Part shown: positions 49,306 to 58,905 of the stretch, in pieces
Layout: each line of letters starts with the position of its first letter
Numbering within the stretch: the stretch's first letter is position 1
Assembly (NCBI RefSeq): GCF_042427745.1
Contig: NZ_JBHMFA010000010.1
Length of the DNA: 64,000 nt
Origin: Algibacter miyuki
GTDB lineage: Bacteria > Bacteroidota > Bacteroidia > Flavobacteriales > Flavobacteriaceae
Reading direction: 5' to 3' (one strand)
Made by a program: the position numbers and the translations under genes
Notes under the pieces: model-generated
The model's database searches: none
The model's input: only the letters and a program-made list of their open reading frames with translations
Told to the model about the DNA's origin: nothing

Positions 49306-50703
49306 CTATTCTACCAAGGATTTCCCCATGTAAAAGTCTAATACTTTGGTTTTGAAAACAAAATTATACTTTGCGTTCAAGAAAGAAGATTGAGCATTAA
49401 TCAACCTATTTCTAACCTGCTCCAATTCAAAAGAAGTACTAACACCTAGGTTATATTTTTCCTGTGCATTTCTAAAAGATTCTTCTTGTGCAATTTTAGA
49501 AGTTTCCGAAGCCTCATACTGTTTTAATGATGCTTTCGCATCAGCAAATGCCTGCTCTACATTAGTTGTTAATGTTTGCTTTTCTTGCTCTAAAGATAGG
49601 TTTAACTGTTCTTTATTAATTTTGGTTTTATTAAGACTCGCATTGTTTCTAAACCCTGAAAATATGGGAATACTTAAATTAAACCCAAAATTGTAACCTA
49701 ATTGATTATCTATTTGTTTACCAAATCCATTATCTCTAAGTTCTATTATAGTTCCGGTATTACTATCGAATATAGGAATTATATCCTTCTGCCCCTGAAC
49801 GTGTTGATAAGACGTACTCATACCTGCTCCAAATGTTAAAGTAGGGTAATATGAACTTTTTGCTATTGCAATATTCAATTCGGCATTCTTAAGATTTAAT
49901 TCCGCATTCTTTATTTCTGGTCTATTAACTAAAGCATATGATAGAATCTCGTTAGTATTATTATATAATAAAACAGCATTAGTTAAGTCTATCTCTATAT
50001 TTTCAATATTAAAATTTTTGTTTGAAACTTGTAATAACTGAGACAAGGTTAATAAAGATAAGTCTACACTATTCTGTGCATTTACCAAACGTTCATTATC
50101 GGCTGCTAATTGCGATTGCGCATCAAATAAATCTGCTTTAGCACGAACACCAGCATCAACTAAACCCTGAATTTGATCTAGACTTTTTTGACTAATATTT
50201 ACTTGATCAACAGCTATTTTTAAGGCTTCTTTGTTAAGTAAAATATTTAAATAAGCATTAACAACATTTAATGAAATATTATCTTTCAATATTGCTAATT
50301 GGAGTTGACTCGTTTCTAATCCTAATTTGGCTTGCTCATATAAATTTATATTTTTAAAACCATTAAATATGGTTATCCCTGTGTTTAAACCAAAACTATT
50401 GAATAATCGATCTAATGAAACACGTGTTCCTGAATTCCCTATTGAAGAACCAAAATTATAGCTATGACTTGCCGAACCACTTACTGTAGGCAAAAAGTTA
50501 GCTTTTGCTGTGGTAATATCTTCTTCAGCTAATGATGCATCCAGTTCTGTTTGCTTTACAGAAATATTATATTCTAATGCATGACTTACACATTCCTGCA
50601 GCGTCCATATTTTTTCTTGCGAAAAAGAAGACATTGAAATACATAAAACAGTTAAAACGATAAGGCTTTTAATACCTTGTACCTTGGTGTTTTTATTTTT
50701 CAT
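49306..50703 (-). CDS. TolC-family outer-membrane efflux protein
   Basis: I chose the ATG at 50703 (MKNKNTKVQGIKSL), which overlaps the end of the adaptor gene and precedes a clear signal peptide; the product has 465 residues. Two outer-membrane-efflux repeats are seen, each with long helices and a beta hairpin (WTLQECVSHALEYNISVKQ near the N-terminus; NRPEIKNAELNLKNAELNI and KYNLGVSTSFELEQVRNRL in the second half). It forms a trimeric channel for the ABC-type pump encoded upstream. It is the last gene of the five-gene operon. Confidence 0.92.
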   Translation of the reverse strand: MKNKNTKVQGIKSLIVLTVLCISMSSFSQEKIWTLQECVSHALEYNISVKQTELDASLAEEDITTAKANFLPTVSGSASHSYNFGSSIGNSGTRVSLDRLFNSFGLNTGITIFNGFKNINLYEQAKLGLETSQLQLAILKDNISLNVVNAYLNILLNKEALKIAVDQVNISQKSLDQIQGLVDAGVRAKADLFDAQSQLAADNERLVNAQNSVDLSLLTLSQLLQVSNKNFNIENIEIDLTNAVLLYNNTNEILSYALVNRPEIKNAELNLKNAELNIAIAKSSYYPTLTFGAGMSTSYQHVQGQKDIIPIFDSNTGTIIELRDNGFGKQIDNQLGYNFGFNLSIPIFSGFRNNASLNKTKINKEQLNLSLEQEKQTLTTNVEQAFADAKASLKQYEASETSKIAQEESFRNAQEKYNLGVSTSFELEQVRNRLINAQSSFLNAKYNFVFKTKVLDFYMGKSLVE

Positions 50704-51817
50704 CTTCGTCCTCATCTTCATTGTCTTTTGATGCTTTATTCCAAACTTTAATGTTGTCGCCTTCCTTAACGCCTTCAAGTATTTCAACGTTAATACCATC
50801 GGATAAGCCTAATTCTACATTTTCTTTACGGAATTTATTATCGCCTTCGGAAATTTCAACAAAAGGTTTTTCTGTAATTCTATTATATTGTAAAAGCGCT
50901 TCTCGAATAGCGAGTACACTGTCTCTGGCTTCAATATCAATTTCAGCGTTGGCACTATAACCTGCTCTAATATTTGTGGTTGAATCTATTTCAACGTCGG
51001 CTTTTATGGTAAACTGAACGGCACCGTTTTCTTCAATACCTTTAGGTGCAACAAACGTTAATTTCGCTGGAAATTCCTTGTTTGCAATGGCTCCTAAAAT
51101 CACTTTAATAATTTTCCCTTCTTTTAATTTTCCAACTTCAGCTTCATCTACTTTCCCTTCAAAAATCATTAAACTCATATCTGCAATCGTAGCAATAGTT
51201 GTTCCTGCGTTGAAATTATTACTTTCAATAACTTGGTCACCTTCGCGTACCGGAATTTCTAAAATAGTTCCAGGAATTTGCGCTACAATATTGGTATTTG
51301 CTGAACTTCCGCCCGAAATAGAACCACGCTTAATAATTTGATAATCGTTTTGTGCTTGTTTTAAACTTTCTTTGGCTTGATTGTATCCCAATTGGCTATT
51401 TTCGAAATCTTGTTGAGAAATTACGCCTTTTTCAAAAAGTGTTTTATTTCGATCATAAAGAACCTTTGAATTATCAAAAGATAGTTTTGCTGTTGAAATT
51501 CTACTGTTTGCGCTCACTAAACTTTGCTCGTTTGGTACTACTCTAATTGTTGCAATTAAATCGCCCTTTTTAACCTTATCACCTTCTTCCACAAGAATTT
51601 TATCTACAATACCTGAAATTTGTGGTTTAAGTTCAATTTCCTCCTCAGGGTTTAGTTTCCCTGTAGCTACGGCTTTCGTATTTATAGACGTGAAGAAAGG
51701 CGTTTCAACCTTAAACTCTTCAATATCTTTTGAGTTTGAATCTTTGAAATATTTCAATACAAACGCCAATAGTAAGATGGTTACTATTACTAAAATAATT
51801 TTGACTGTTTTATTCAT
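50693..51817 (-). CDS. Periplasmic adaptor of a MacA-like efflux pump
   Basis: The 374-residue membrane-fusion protein has an N-terminal anchor (residues 5-22), a lipoyl half-motif (ELKPQISGIVDKILVEEGDKV), a helical hairpin (LYDRNKTLFEKGVISQQDFE), a second lipoyl half (IVAQIPGTILEIPVREGDQV) and beta-barrel and membrane-proximal domains. It connects the MacB-like permease to TolC. The last residues are acidic (DNEDEDEDEK). It overlaps the TolC start by 11 bases and follows the second permease by 13 bases. Confidence 0.92.
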   Translation of the reverse strand: MNKTVKIILVIVTILLLAFVLKYFKDSNSKDIEEFKVETPFFTSINTKAVATGKLNPEEEIELKPQISGIVDKILVEEGDKVKKGDLIATIRVVPNEQSLVSANSRISTAKLSFDNSKVLYDRNKTLFEKGVISQQDFENSQLGYNQAKESLKQAQNDYQIIKRGSISGGSSANTNIVAQIPGTILEIPVREGDQVIESNNFNAGTTIATIADMSLMIFEGKVDEAEVGKLKEGKIIKVILGAIANKEFPAKLTFVAPKGIEENGAVQFTIKADVEIDSTTNIRAGYSANAEIDIEARDSVLAIREALLQYNRITEKPFVEISEGDNKFRKENVELGLSDGINVEILEGVKEGDNIKVWNKASKDNEDEDEDEK

Positions 51818-51830
51818 TTTTTTTGATTGT

Positions 51831-53075
51831 TTATTCTTCTCTTAATGCTTCTATTGGTTTAATACTGGTTGCTTTGGTTGCAGGAATAAGGCCTATTAAT
51901 GTGCCTAAAACTACTAATATTACTAAGGCTGCAAATACTACAGCAATAGATACTGAGGCGTTTACAATGGCGGCATCGGCCCCTTGCCCAAAGAAATGAT
52001 CGAGGATAATTAAAATTAAACCACCCGATATAATACCACACAGGCCGGCTACTAAAGTTAAAAACACGGCTTCGACTACAATTTGGCGTTTAATTTCAAA
52101 AGGCGTGGCACCCAAGGCACGACGCACTCCTATTTCTTTTGTGCGTTCTTTTACGGTTATCAACAAAATATTGCCAATAGCAAACACACCGGCGATAAGT
52201 GTAGCAATGCCCACAAACCATGTTAGAAACTGCATGCCTGTTAAAAAACCGGTTAGTTTCCCAAACTCTTTCCCTAAGTTGGCGCTTCCGAAGGCTCGTT
52301 TATCTTCTGGGTGAATATGGTTTAAATTTTTAAGCAATAACTTGGCATCTTCCTCTATTTGAGTAATGTCATACGCTGGTTTTCCGGTAATCATCATCCA
52401 ACCAATACGATCGCCCTGATTGTAAATTTGTTGGAAAGTGGTAAACGGAATATGCATATCAGATTTTGGACCAATATTAATATCGCCTTCTTCAAACATA
52501 CCAACAACCATAAAATTAATGCCGTTAATAATAACGTAAGTTCCTATAACTTCAGAGTCCTTTTCATAAAGTTGTTTGTAGGCTTCATCAGAAATGACGA
52601 CAATTTTCTTCTTATCGTCAATATCATTTTGATTGATAAAACGCCCCTCTATTAATTTTTTCTTCTGAAGTTGATCTAACAACGGATAATCACCAGCCAT
52701 TTGAAAACTGCCCGTTAAAAAGTTTTTGGTAACAATGGTTGTTCTTTGGTTTCTTGGAAGTACAAACTCGATACCTTCAACATTTTCTTCTATTTTTTTA
52801 GCATCGCTTAAGGATAATTTCACTTGGCGCCCTTCCTGAAAACCTTTAAAAGGCTTGCCTGTACTTTGGCCCCAAACAAATACACTGTTGGTTGCAAAAT
52901 TACCGAACAAACGGTTGAAAGAATTCTCTAATCCACGTGCAGACCCCAACAGACCAATAAGTAATAAAATACCCCACCAAACACCAACCATGGTTAAAAT
53001 AGACCGGAGCTTATTTTTGCTCAAGCTATCGAAAACTTCTTGCCAGGTATCTCTTTCGAATAAAAATTTAAACAT
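51831..53075 (-). CDS. MacB-like ABC transporter permease 2
   Basis: The 414-residue protein has the FtsX/MacB layout: a first membrane segment (residues 27-50), a periplasmic domain of about 220 residues (LPRNQRTTIVTKNF, MVVGMFEEGDI), and three C-terminal segments beginning ITVKERTKEIGVRRALGA. It lacks an ATPase domain, so it pairs with the separate ATP-binding protein. It is about 2 bases from the first permease, with the same fold but limited identity, so the pump is probably a heterodimer. Confidence 0.92.
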   Translation of the reverse strand: MFKFLFERDTWQEVFDSLSKNKLRSILTMVGVWWGILLLIGLLGSARGLENSFNRLFGNFATNSVFVWGQSTGKPFKGFQEGRQVKLSLSDAKKIEENVEGIEFVLPRNQRTTIVTKNFLTGSFQMAGDYPLLDQLQKKKLIEGRFINQNDIDDKKKIVVISDEAYKQLYEKDSEVIGTYVIINGINFMVVGMFEEGDINIGPKSDMHIPFTTFQQIYNQGDRIGWMMITGKPAYDITQIEEDAKLLLKNLNHIHPEDKRAFGSANLGKEFGKLTGFLTGMQFLTWFVGIATLIAGVFAIGNILLITVKERTKEIGVRRALGATPFEIKRQIVVEAVFLTLVAGLCGIISGGLILIILDHFFGQGADAAIVNASVSIAVVFAALVILVVLGTLIGLIPATKATSIKPIEALREE

Positions 53076-53077
53076 AG

Positions 53078-54307
53078 TTAATCGTTTCTTAAGGCTACAA
53101 TAGGTTTAATTTGTGATGCTTTTTTTGCTGGTAAATAGCCTGCGATGGCACCAGCAATTATTAACGTAATTGTTGCTCCAAACACCAAACTATTACTAAC
53201 ACCTGGATCTTTAATAAAATACGTTTCTAGACTTGGTGCGGCGAGTTCTAGAACACCAACACCTACCAATAACCCCACATAACCGGCAATAGCTGTTATA
53301 ATAATAGATTCTATTAAAATAATGGAAACAATGGAACGTGGCGATGCGCCTAAGGCTTTTCGGATACCGATTTCCTTTGTACGTTCTTTCACAATAAAAA
53401 TCATGATATTACTAATGCCAACAATACCTGCAATTAAAGTTCCGAAACCAATAACGAGGATAATGATAGATAAACTCGCCGTCATTAAATCCACTTTTTT
53501 AGTGCCTTCAGCCATATTTCGCAGTCGGATAGCACGTTGATCGCTTCGAGCTACGTCAAATTTTTGTTTTAAGCTTTTTTCTATAGACACCCCAAAAGCA
53601 AGTGCTTCATTAGAGTTCATTTCAGGATTAAAAGTTAAATGTATTAAATCTACAAAATCATTATTACCGTACACAAACTGTGTGGTAGTAATAGGGATAT
53701 AAATAATACTTTCTTCGGTATCGCCTTCATCATCCGTAAAAACACCAACCACTTTGTATTGAATACCACTTAGGTTAATATATTTCCCAATAGCAGTTTC
53801 TTTAAAAAACAATTCCTCTTCTACTTTTTGCCCAATAACAGCAACTTTAGCTTTATGATTTAAGTCGTTTTGATTAATGTAGCGTCCCTCTTTAACCACG
53901 TTATTTTCAATAAACATGAATTCAGGATATATGCCACGAAGTTGATAGTTATTTTTCTCTCCTTTAAAAGAAGCTGTAACATCTTTATTTACTTTAGAAG
54001 TAATAAACTGGACTTTATCGCCGTATTTATCTTTTATAAAGTCGCGATCTTCATTTTTAAATTGAATTTTTCGTCCAACCTGAAGTCCTTTATACGCTTT
54101 AGTTGTTCGTCCTGAAAAGATTTGTATTGAGTTGTTCGCATCGGTACCAAAAGCTTCCTCAAAGGTGTTTTGCAAACCATTTGCTATACCGAATAGAACA
54201 GCAAACAGCAAAATAGCAAATGCCACCGTAAACCCAGAGAGTAAACTCCGTGTACGATTCATGTTAATACTTTGGAAAATTTCGCGCCAGAGGTCTAAAT
54301 CAAACAT
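53078..54307 (-). CDS. MacB-like ABC transporter permease 1
   Basis: The 409-residue protein has the same FtsX/MacB layout as its neighbour: MNRTRSLLSGFTVAFAILLF as first segment, a large periplasmic domain, and IFIVKERTKEIGIRKALGA before the last segments. The motif ending in LPAKKASQIKPIVALRND is the family's usual end. It overlaps the ATP-binding gene by 8 bases. Together they form the inner-membrane part of a MacAB-TolC-type machine for exporting peptides, lipids or drugs from the periplasm. Confidence 0.92.
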   Translation of the reverse strand: MFDLDLWREIFQSINMNRTRSLLSGFTVAFAILLFAVLFGIANGLQNTFEEAFGTDANNSIQIFSGRTTKAYKGLQVGRKIQFKNEDRDFIKDKYGDKVQFITSKVNKDVTASFKGEKNNYQLRGIYPEFMFIENNVVKEGRYINQNDLNHKAKVAVIGQKVEEELFFKETAIGKYINLSGIQYKVVGVFTDDEGDTEESIIYIPITTTQFVYGNNDFVDLIHLTFNPEMNSNEALAFGVSIEKSLKQKFDVARSDQRAIRLRNMAEGTKKVDLMTASLSIIILVIGFGTLIAGIVGISNIMIFIVKERTKEIGIRKALGASPRSIVSIILIESIIITAIAGYVGLLVGVGVLELAAPSLETYFIKDPGVSNSLVFGATITLIIAGAIAGYLPAKKASQIKPIVALRND

Positions 54308-55001
54308 AAAGTGAAGCTCTTACCTGTTCTACTTTTTTATCTTCAATAATAATCCCATCACGAAGCCTAACATTACGTTTACACATGGCTGCAATATCTT
54401 CTTCGTGAGTCACCATTAGAATTGTTTTGCCCTCATCATTAAGGTGTTGGATAAAATCCATAATTTCATGAGAGGTTTTAGTATCTAAAGCTCCTGTTGG
54501 CTCATCAGCCAATAATAATTTAGGGTCTGCTGCTAACGCTCTAGCAATAGCAACACGCTGTTTTTGCCCTCCGGAAAGTTCTTTTGGTAAATGTTTTGCC
54601 CAATCGGCCAAACCCACTTTTTCTAAATGAAACATAGCCAACTCTAGACGTTCTTTTCGTTTAATACCTTGGTAATACAACGGAAGCGCTACGTTTTCGA
54701 GTGCCGTTTTGTAATTTATTAAATTGAAAGATTGAAAAATAAAACCTAAGAATTTATTTCTGTAAATGGCGGCTTTCTTTTCAGTAAGATTTTTAATTGG
54801 TAAACCGTCTAGGATATATTCACCCGCATCAGCTTCATCCAGCATCCCAATGATGTTTAGCAAAGTAGATTTACCTGAACCTGAAGACCCCATTATGGCA
54901 ACCATTTCCCCTTCTTTTACAGAAAGATCGATGCCTTTTAAAACATGTAAACTTGAATCACCTATAGGATAGGATTTGTGTAATTGACGAATTTCTAACA
55001 T
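54300..55001 (-). CDS. MacB/LolD-type ABC transporter ATP-binding protein
   Basis: The 233-residue ATPase has Walker A GSSGSGKST (38-46), the signature LSGGQKQRVAIARAL, Walker B LLLADEPTGALD, and the switch His in MVTHEED. It follows the LolD/MacB pattern with a D-loop of TGALD. It powers the two permeases encoded next. It is the first gene of the operon; the promoter must be in the gap at 55002-55150, where I see no clear TAnnTTTG box. Confidence 0.95.
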   Translation of the reverse strand: MLEIRQLHKSYPIGDSSLHVLKGIDLSVKEGEMVAIMGSSGSGKSTLLNIIGMLDEADAGEYILDGLPIKNLTEKKAAIYRNKFLGFIFQSFNLINYKTALENVALPLYYQGIKRKERLELAMFHLEKVGLADWAKHLPKELSGGQKQRVAIARALAADPKLLLADEPTGALDTKTSHEIMDFIQHLNDEGKTILMVTHEEDIAAMCKRNVRLRDGIIIEDKKVEQVRASLYV

Positions 55002-55150
55002 ACTTCCTGGTTGATTGATATCACTTTTCCATATGGTAAAATATGGTAGCTCTATTAATAAGACTATAAACCCATAAGAATGTTACATAAATAATAAAAA
55101 AAGTTTAGTAACAGTAAAACAAATATTTTACAGACCTAAAAACAAGCTAT

Positions 55151-55369
55151 TTACGCTTCTTTTTTATTATACTTTTTATAAATTGCAAATGCAATGCCAG
55201 CAACAAGAACATACGGAATAGCCATTAAGTAAACAATACCGTCGTTGATACCTTCGGCTGTGGTTTGACCTTCTTCACTTTCTAAAACGGCACGACACAT
55301 AGCACATTGCGCGTTAGTTTGCAAAAACATGCAAATTGTAAATAAAAAGAATAGTATTTTATTTTTCAT
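55151..55369 (-). CDS. Small secreted/anchored CxxC protein of the cytochrome oxidase cluster
   Basis: The 72-residue protein has a signal peptide (residues 1-20), then C22-A-M-C25 in QCAMCRAVLESEEGQ, a short loop and one C-terminal membrane segment (NDGIVYLMAIPYVLVAGIAFAIY). The CxxC would face the periplasm and could handle copper or thiols. Similar small proteins accompany SCO and DUF420 genes in other Bacteroidota, as far as I recall. It is 37 bases downstream of the DUF420 gene. Confidence 0.7.
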   Translation of the reverse strand: MKNKILFFLFTICMFLQTNAQCAMCRAVLESEEGQTTAEGINDGIVYLMAIPYVLVAGIAFAIYKKYNKKEA

Positions 55370-55406
55370 CTTTTAATACTTTAAAAATGATGATAACTCT
55401 AGGTTA

Positions 55407-55937
55407 TTAATAGTAAGGCGAAATCATAATAAAAACAACAACACCAGAAACGGCAACATAAAGCCAAAGCGGAAATGTGATTTTTGCTATTTTTCGATGT
55501 TTTTCAATGTTATTGGTAATACCACGAACATAAGTTATTAAAACGAAAGGAATAACCACAATAGACATTATAATATGCGTAATTAAAATAATATAATACA
55601 CATATTTTATAACGCCCTCGCCCATAAATTTAGTGGAATCACTCGTCATGTGGTAGGCTACATACATTACTAGAAACAATACAGATAAGCTAATGGCAAA
55701 CTTCATTAAGTATTCATGACGCTTAACGTTTTTCTTTTTAATTGCTATAAAAGCTAAGACCAAAACAAAGGCTGTTAAAGCATTTACCGATGCATAAATT
55801 GGTGGTAAAAACACAGGCAATTCTGCATCAATTTTCACACCAAATAGAATAGCAACTACCACAGGAATAATAACAGAAAGCGCAATAATCAGTTTATTGT
55901 ACTTCGTATCGTCTAAAACTTTCTTTTCTTTATTCAT
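55407..55937 (-). CDS. DUF420 membrane protein, CtaM-like oxidase assembly factor
   Basis: The 176-residue protein has five membrane segments and DUF420 features: PVFLPPIYASVNALTAFVLV, KRHEYLMKFAISLSVLFLVMYVAYH and HIIMSIVVIPFVLITYVRG, with several conserved His. The Firmicutes homologue CtaM/YozB is needed to assemble heme-copper oxidases. It overlaps the SCO gene by 8 bases, consistent with a common assembly role. Confidence 0.85.
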   Translation of the reverse strand: MNKEKKVLDDTKYNKLIIALSVIIPVVVAILFGVKIDAELPVFLPPIYASVNALTAFVLVLAFIAIKKKNVKRHEYLMKFAISLSVLFLVMYVAYHMTSDSTKFMGEGVIKYVYYIILITHIIMSIVVIPFVLITYVRGITNNIEKHRKIAKITFPLWLYVAVSGVVVFIMISPYY

Positions 55938-56670
55938 TAAGTAATTTTTTAATATCTGCTTTTAGTGCTGAAATTTCTTCCTTTATACCATCGTCATCCA
56001 CTTTCTCAGCTTCTGAAACAACGCCTCTATAATAGATTATAGGGTTTCCAAAATCATCCACTCTAGAACGGATAAAACCATTTTTATCGACTAAAGCAAA
56101 ATTTCCTGAATGTTCAAAACCTCCAGCAACACTTTCTTCTTCCGCTGCATATAAATTAAAACCTTGATTGGCGAGGGTATAAATGGCATCTTTATCACCC
56201 GTCATTAAATTCCAATTAGGGTTAGTAACACCGTATTTTTCAGCATAAGCTTTAAGTACTTCTGGTGTATCGTGCGATGGGTTTATGGTGAATGATGCCA
56301 CACCAAAATCGTTAAACCCTTTAAAAGTATTTTGAATTTGAACCAAGTTCTGGCTCATTCTCGGGCAAATGGTTGGGCAAGTTGTGAAAAAGAACTCGAT
56401 AACATACACTTTACCTTCGTAATCTTTGTTGGTAATTGTTTTACCATCCTGATTTGTAAATGCAAAAGCAGGCACTTTTTTAGCTTCACCGTTAATCTCA
56501 ATAAACGCTAAATCTGATAGTCCTGTTTCTGGTTGTTTTTGGTCGCTGCGACCACTTTGTCTAGACACATCGCCATTAGTAACCCTATCCACAATTCTAG
56601 GAATAAATATAATTCCGAAAACTAATATAGTTAAAGCAATACCAATGTATGAGTAGTTGTTTTTTTTCAT
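55930..56670 (-). CDS. SCO family copper chaperone
   Basis: The 246-residue protein has an N-terminal anchor (residues 8-24) and a periplasmic thioredoxin-like domain with the copper site C98-x-x-x-C102 in TTCPTICPRM and H187 in FEHSGNF. It should load copper into the CuA site of cytochrome oxidase subunit II. It overlaps the DUF420 gene by 8 bases and follows a Cys-less SCO-like gene by 8 bases. Confidence 0.95.
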   Translation of the reverse strand: MKKNNYSYIGIALTILVFGIIFIPRIVDRVTNGDVSRQSGRSDQKQPETGLSDLAFIEINGEAKKVPAFAFTNQDGKTITNKDYEGKVYVIEFFFTTCPTICPRMSQNLVQIQNTFKGFNDFGVASFTINPSHDTPEVLKAYAEKYGVTNPNWNLMTGDKDAIYTLANQGFNLYAAEEESVAGGFEHSGNFALVDKNGFIRSRVDDFGNPIIYYRGVVSEAEKVDDDGIKEEISALKADIKKLLNE

Positions 56671-56678
56671 TTTAAATA

Positions 56679-57395
56679 TTATTTAGTGGTTCCCGATAAA
56701 TCGCTTGCACGACGGGTATCAGAGTTAAATTCACCTTTACGTTTCTGTCTGTATTCAGTAAAAACAATACGTAAATCGTCGCTCATTTTATTTTTAACTT
56801 CGGCTACTTCAATACAATTGTATCCGTTTAAGCCATAAACCGGAGCCTTTTTTTCAAGTTCATTATCCGTTCTATCATCAATACGTCCACGTTGGTTTAA
56901 ATCTTTATCCACAATAAAAACATCCTCTACTGATAAATCTTCGTTTAAATCCGTTTTTGTTTTTAAACTAAAATAAACTCGTTTAATATCGGCAGGTTCA
57001 CCATAAACAAAATGCCAAAATCGGATATCTTCGTACTGCGTTATTTCCGCCTTTAACTTTTTGACTTCAGCTTCTGTGCCCTTAGGCATCAAAATAACCA
57101 TTTGAAATTTTTTAAAGCCTTTAAACTTATCGTAAATTAACTCCTTTAGGTTCGATGCTTGAATAGCGTTTTGCATTGGATGAGTACCTAAAAACCCTAA
57201 AACGGTAATATGATCTTTAAGCACAATAGGCTCCTCCGTGTCTGAAGAAAATGCTTCTAAATCTAAAACCGATTCGTTAATAATATCTAAAGGTTGGTAG
57301 TTGTGTGTTGCTGGATATAGAAACAACAAAAACGTCACAGGTAGGAAGAATAAAACTCCTAATACAACGTAGCGACCCACTTTTTTATAATCCAT
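56679..57395 (-). CDS. Cys-less SCO-like membrane-anchored protein
   Basis: The 238-residue protein has an N-terminal anchor (residues 8-28) and a region that follows the SCO/thioredoxin order: PIVLKDHITVLGFLGTH, a helix, FQMVILMPKG, and VEDVFIVDKDLNQRGRIDDR. Where SCO has CPTIC, it has GTHPMQN (70-76); both copper Cys are missing. It is probably a structural or regulatory paralogue, or a carrier working in another way. It lies directly upstream of the true SCO gene in the same transcript, and its own promoter is just after the terminator at 57437-57464. Confidence 0.65.
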   Translation of the reverse strand: MDYKKVGRYVVLGVLFFLPVTFLLFLYPATHNYQPLDIINESVLDLEAFSSDTEEPIVLKDHITVLGFLGTHPMQNAIQASNLKELIYDKFKGFKKFQMVILMPKGTEAEVKKLKAEITQYEDIRFWHFVYGEPADIKRVYFSLKTKTDLNEDLSVEDVFIVDKDLNQRGRIDDRTDNELEKKAPVYGLNGYNCIEVAEVKNKMSDDLRIVFTEYRQKRKGEFNSDTRRASDLSGTTK

Positions 57396-57436
57396 AAAAA
57401 CTTTTTTTTTGCTCTAAAAGTAGCATGGTGCAAAAA

Positions 57437-57464
57437 TAAAAAAAGACGGTTTAAAAACCGTCTT
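57437..57464 (-). terminator. Terminator between oxidase genes and assembly genes
   Basis: On the - strand AAAGACGGTT and AACCGTCTTT form a 10-bp stem followed by TTTTTATTTTTG. It ends the oxidase-subunit transcript after subunit IV. Confidence 0.85.
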
Positions 57465-57493
57465 TATATTCCTATTTAACTAATAATTATTAG

Positions 57494-57874
57494 TTAAAAA
57501 TCTCTTTTGATATAACCGTTATCATACACATCGAAAACGTAACCACCTTCTTGCAATAAAATGAATACTAAGTATAAAACTAAAAATATAGCCGTCCAAA
57601 CAACCATACGTCTTAATCCTGGTGCTTCATCACGCATGTGCATAAAATCCCATGTAATATAGTAGGCTTTTACAATAGTTAAGATAATGAAAATCCAGTT
57701 TAGAAGTTTCATCCCTAAAACATATCCCATTAAACTTTCAGGCTTAATAATACCTAATACAACCTCTATAACAGTTACAAAACTAAGAAACGCTAATACG
57801 CCCCAGATTTTTTGAGTATTAGATTTAAACTTTACTAAACCTCTAAATATTTCTAATTTATGTTCGTGTGCCAT
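57494..57874 (-). CDS. Cytochrome c oxidase subunit IV family protein
   Basis: The 126-residue protein has three membrane segments and the prokaryotic subunit IV pattern: QKIWGVLAFLSFVTVIEVVLG, LNWIFIILTIVKAYYITWDFMHM and MVVWTAIFLVLYLVFILL. It is a small accessory subunit of a caa3-type oxidase. It follows the second subunit III gene in the leftward cluster by 59 bases and ends at a strong terminator. Confidence 0.9.
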   Translation of the reverse strand: MAHEHKLEIFRGLVKFKSNTQKIWGVLAFLSFVTVIEVVLGIIKPESLMGYVLGMKLLNWIFIILTIVKAYYITWDFMHMRDEAPGLRRMVVWTAIFLVLYLVFILLQEGGYVFDVYDNGYIKRDF

Positions 57875-57933
57875 TTTTAATGCTTTTTTATATTTCCCTT
57901 AAAGATGAGAAATGAAACTTTTTTTTAAATCAA

Positions 57934-58905
57934 TTAAACTAAGTAGAAGAAGGTAAATACAAATACCCAAACTAAATCTACAAAGTGCCAGTATAAACCA
58001 ACTTTCTCAACCATTTCGTAACTTCCGCGTCTTTCGTAAGTTCCTAATACCACATTAAAGAAAATAATGATATTAATGATAATTCCAGACAATACGTGAA
58101 AACCGTGAAATCCAGTAATAAAGAAAAAGAAATCAGCAAACAATGGCGAACCATATTCATTAACTTGTAAGTTAGCACCTTCTACGTATAATGTGCCGTT
58201 ATCTTTTAATGCTTTTAAAGATTCAGCTCTAGACAATACTGTTTTTTCACCGTCCTCATTTAAAACTTGAGTTCTAATTAAAACATTCTCATGAGCCTCT
58301 AAACCATTGACAACTTCTTCAACAGTATAAGCTGGTAATGATGATTCATTAACAAACCATAAACCATTCTTCTTTTCGTGTATCGTTCTATCCTTATGAT
58401 CGGCAAGCGCCACAAAATCTTTTACTGCAACACGGTGCCCTTCAGTATCCACAAACTGTAAAATATTACCACCTTTAGTTTGTATAGCACCATATTCACC
58501 TTTAATAAACGTATTCCATTCCCAAGCTTGTGAGCCTACGAAAATAATACCACCAATAATGGTTAAAAACATGTAAATAGTAACCTTACTTTTATTTAAG
58601 TGATGTCCTGCATCAACCGCTAACACCATCGTTACCGACGACATAATAAGTACAAACGTCATAAACGCCACATAATACATCGGTGCATTTACACCATGTA
58701 AAAATGGAAAGTGAGTAAACACCTCATCCGCAATTGGCCAGGCATCCATAAATTTAAATCTAGAAAATCCGTAAGCTGCTAAAAAGCCCGAAAATGTTAA
58801 AGCATCCGATACGATGAAAAACCACATCATCATTTTACCGTAACTTGCTTTCAACGGTTCATTCCCGCCATTCCAAGTTTTGCCTTCTGCTACTGCTGTA
58901 CTCAT
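57934..58905 (-). CDS. Cytochrome c oxidase subunit III (long form, with periplasmic insert)
   Basis: The 323-residue protein has seven membrane segments and heme-copper oxidase subunit III motifs: KMMMWFFIVSDALTFSGFLAAYGF, GSQAWEWNTFIKGEYG, FFFITGFHGFHVLSGI and YWHFVDLVWVFVFTFFYL. Between the fourth and fifth segments is an insert of about 90 residues (VDTEGHRVAVKDFVAL to LYVEGANLQVNEYGS), which makes it longer than usual. It supports proton uptake and stabilises the core subunits. It lies between the second subunit III gene and subunit IV. Confidence 0.94.
   Translation of the reverse strand: MSTAVAEGKTWNGGNEPLKASYGKMMMWFFIVSDALTFSGFLAAYGFSRFKFMDAWPIADEVFTHFPFLHGVNAPMYYVAFMTFVLIMSSVTMVLAVDAGHHLNKSKVTIYMFLTIIGGIIFVGSQAWEWNTFIKGEYGAIQTKGGNILQFVDTEGHRVAVKDFVALADHKDRTIHEKKNGLWFVNESSLPAYTVEEVVNGLEAHENVLIRTQVLNEDGEKTVLSRAESLKALKDNGTLYVEGANLQVNEYGSPLFADFFFFITGFHGFHVLSGIIINIIIFFNVVLGTYERRGSYEMVEKVGLYWHFVDLVWVFVFTFFYLV

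Noticed and set aside
52359..52655. 98-codon open frame antisense to a MacB-like permease
   Set aside because: The opposite strand encodes a conserved permease in a five-gene operon.
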